Assembly (NCBI RefSeq): GCF_050303215.1
Contig: NZ_JBNLBH010000080.1
Coordinates: forward strand, 15,300-79,299
Origin: Haliangium sp050303215
Lineage (GTDB): Bacteria > Myxococcota_A > Polyangia > Haliangiales > Haliangiaceae
DNA: 64,000 nt
Direction of reading: 5' to 3'
Position 1 is the first letter of the stretch; each line of letters opens with the position of its first letter. Position numbers and translations under genes: made by a program. The notes under the pieces were generated by a model. The model did not search any database, was not told where the DNA came from, and saw nothing but the letters and a program-made list of their open reading frames with translations. Below are positions 64,000-64,000 of this stretch, piece by piece.

Positions 64000-64000
64000 G

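Overview
The window is 64 kb of very GC-rich DNA with dense genes on both strands and many GTG starts. A eukaryote-like Ser/Thr kinase fused to a WD40 propeller, a hybrid histidine kinase, many lipoproteins, HEAT and TPR proteins and DUF4157-type modular toxins together suggest a myxobacterium (Myxococcota, possibly the Haliangium/Nannocystis side). No rRNA, tRNA, CRISPR array or transposase was recognised.

Layout, left to right. 1-10.2 kb is housekeeping: a partial glycerolipid acyltransferase coupled to gpsA, a double cyclic-nucleotide-binding protein, an acidic orphan, glnD and alaS. 10.2-17 kb holds a hybrid histidine kinase divergent from a kinase-WD40 protein. 17-24.9 kb holds a methyltransferase/asparagine synthetase pair, a lipoprotein/papain-like peptidase pair, a fused DUF2157-GDYXXLXY membrane protein and a TPR-zincin. 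24.9-27.1 kb is a three-gene translationally coupled operon ending in an HNH endonuclease, in less GC-rich DNA. 27.3-33.3 kb is cell envelope and housekeeping: OmpA and DUF4398 lipoproteins, a tandem DsbA-like protein and an S9 peptidase.

33.4-43.7 kb is a polymorphic-toxin locus. A 1763-residue protein carries the DUF4157 (eCIS core) HExxH domain, a 30-bp tandem-repeat tract and a compositionally different C-terminal domain, and is followed by several small orphan genes and a cytoplasmic LRR protein that look like an immunity or partner cassette. A second DUF4157-style toxin C-terminus with an ATGA-coupled partner enters from the right edge (62.0-64.0 kb). Between them lie an LpoA-like lipoprotein, proS and pyrF (43.7-48.2 kb), then an AAA ATPase plus subtilase pair matching the known ietAS layout (48.2-51.7 kb). 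Next are repeat-rich non-coding DNA and a lipoprotein frame broken by a stop, a secreted operon with a vitellogenin-like/HEAT protein (53.4-56.3 kb), an SMP-30/DUF362 pair (57.0-59.4 kb), an OLD-like ATPase plus TOPRIM-like DUF3226 pair (59.6-61.2 kb) and a Gp37/Gp68 (DUF5131) protein.

The right half therefore mixes core genes with conflict modules: two candidate anti-phage pairs, a candidate HNH operon on the left, and two modular toxins with coupled partners. The best candidates for undescribed biology are the DUF4157 toxin cassette with its composition switch at the repeat tract, the HNH operon, and the vitellogenin-like secreted operon. All functional statements come from reading motifs and context; no database search was run.
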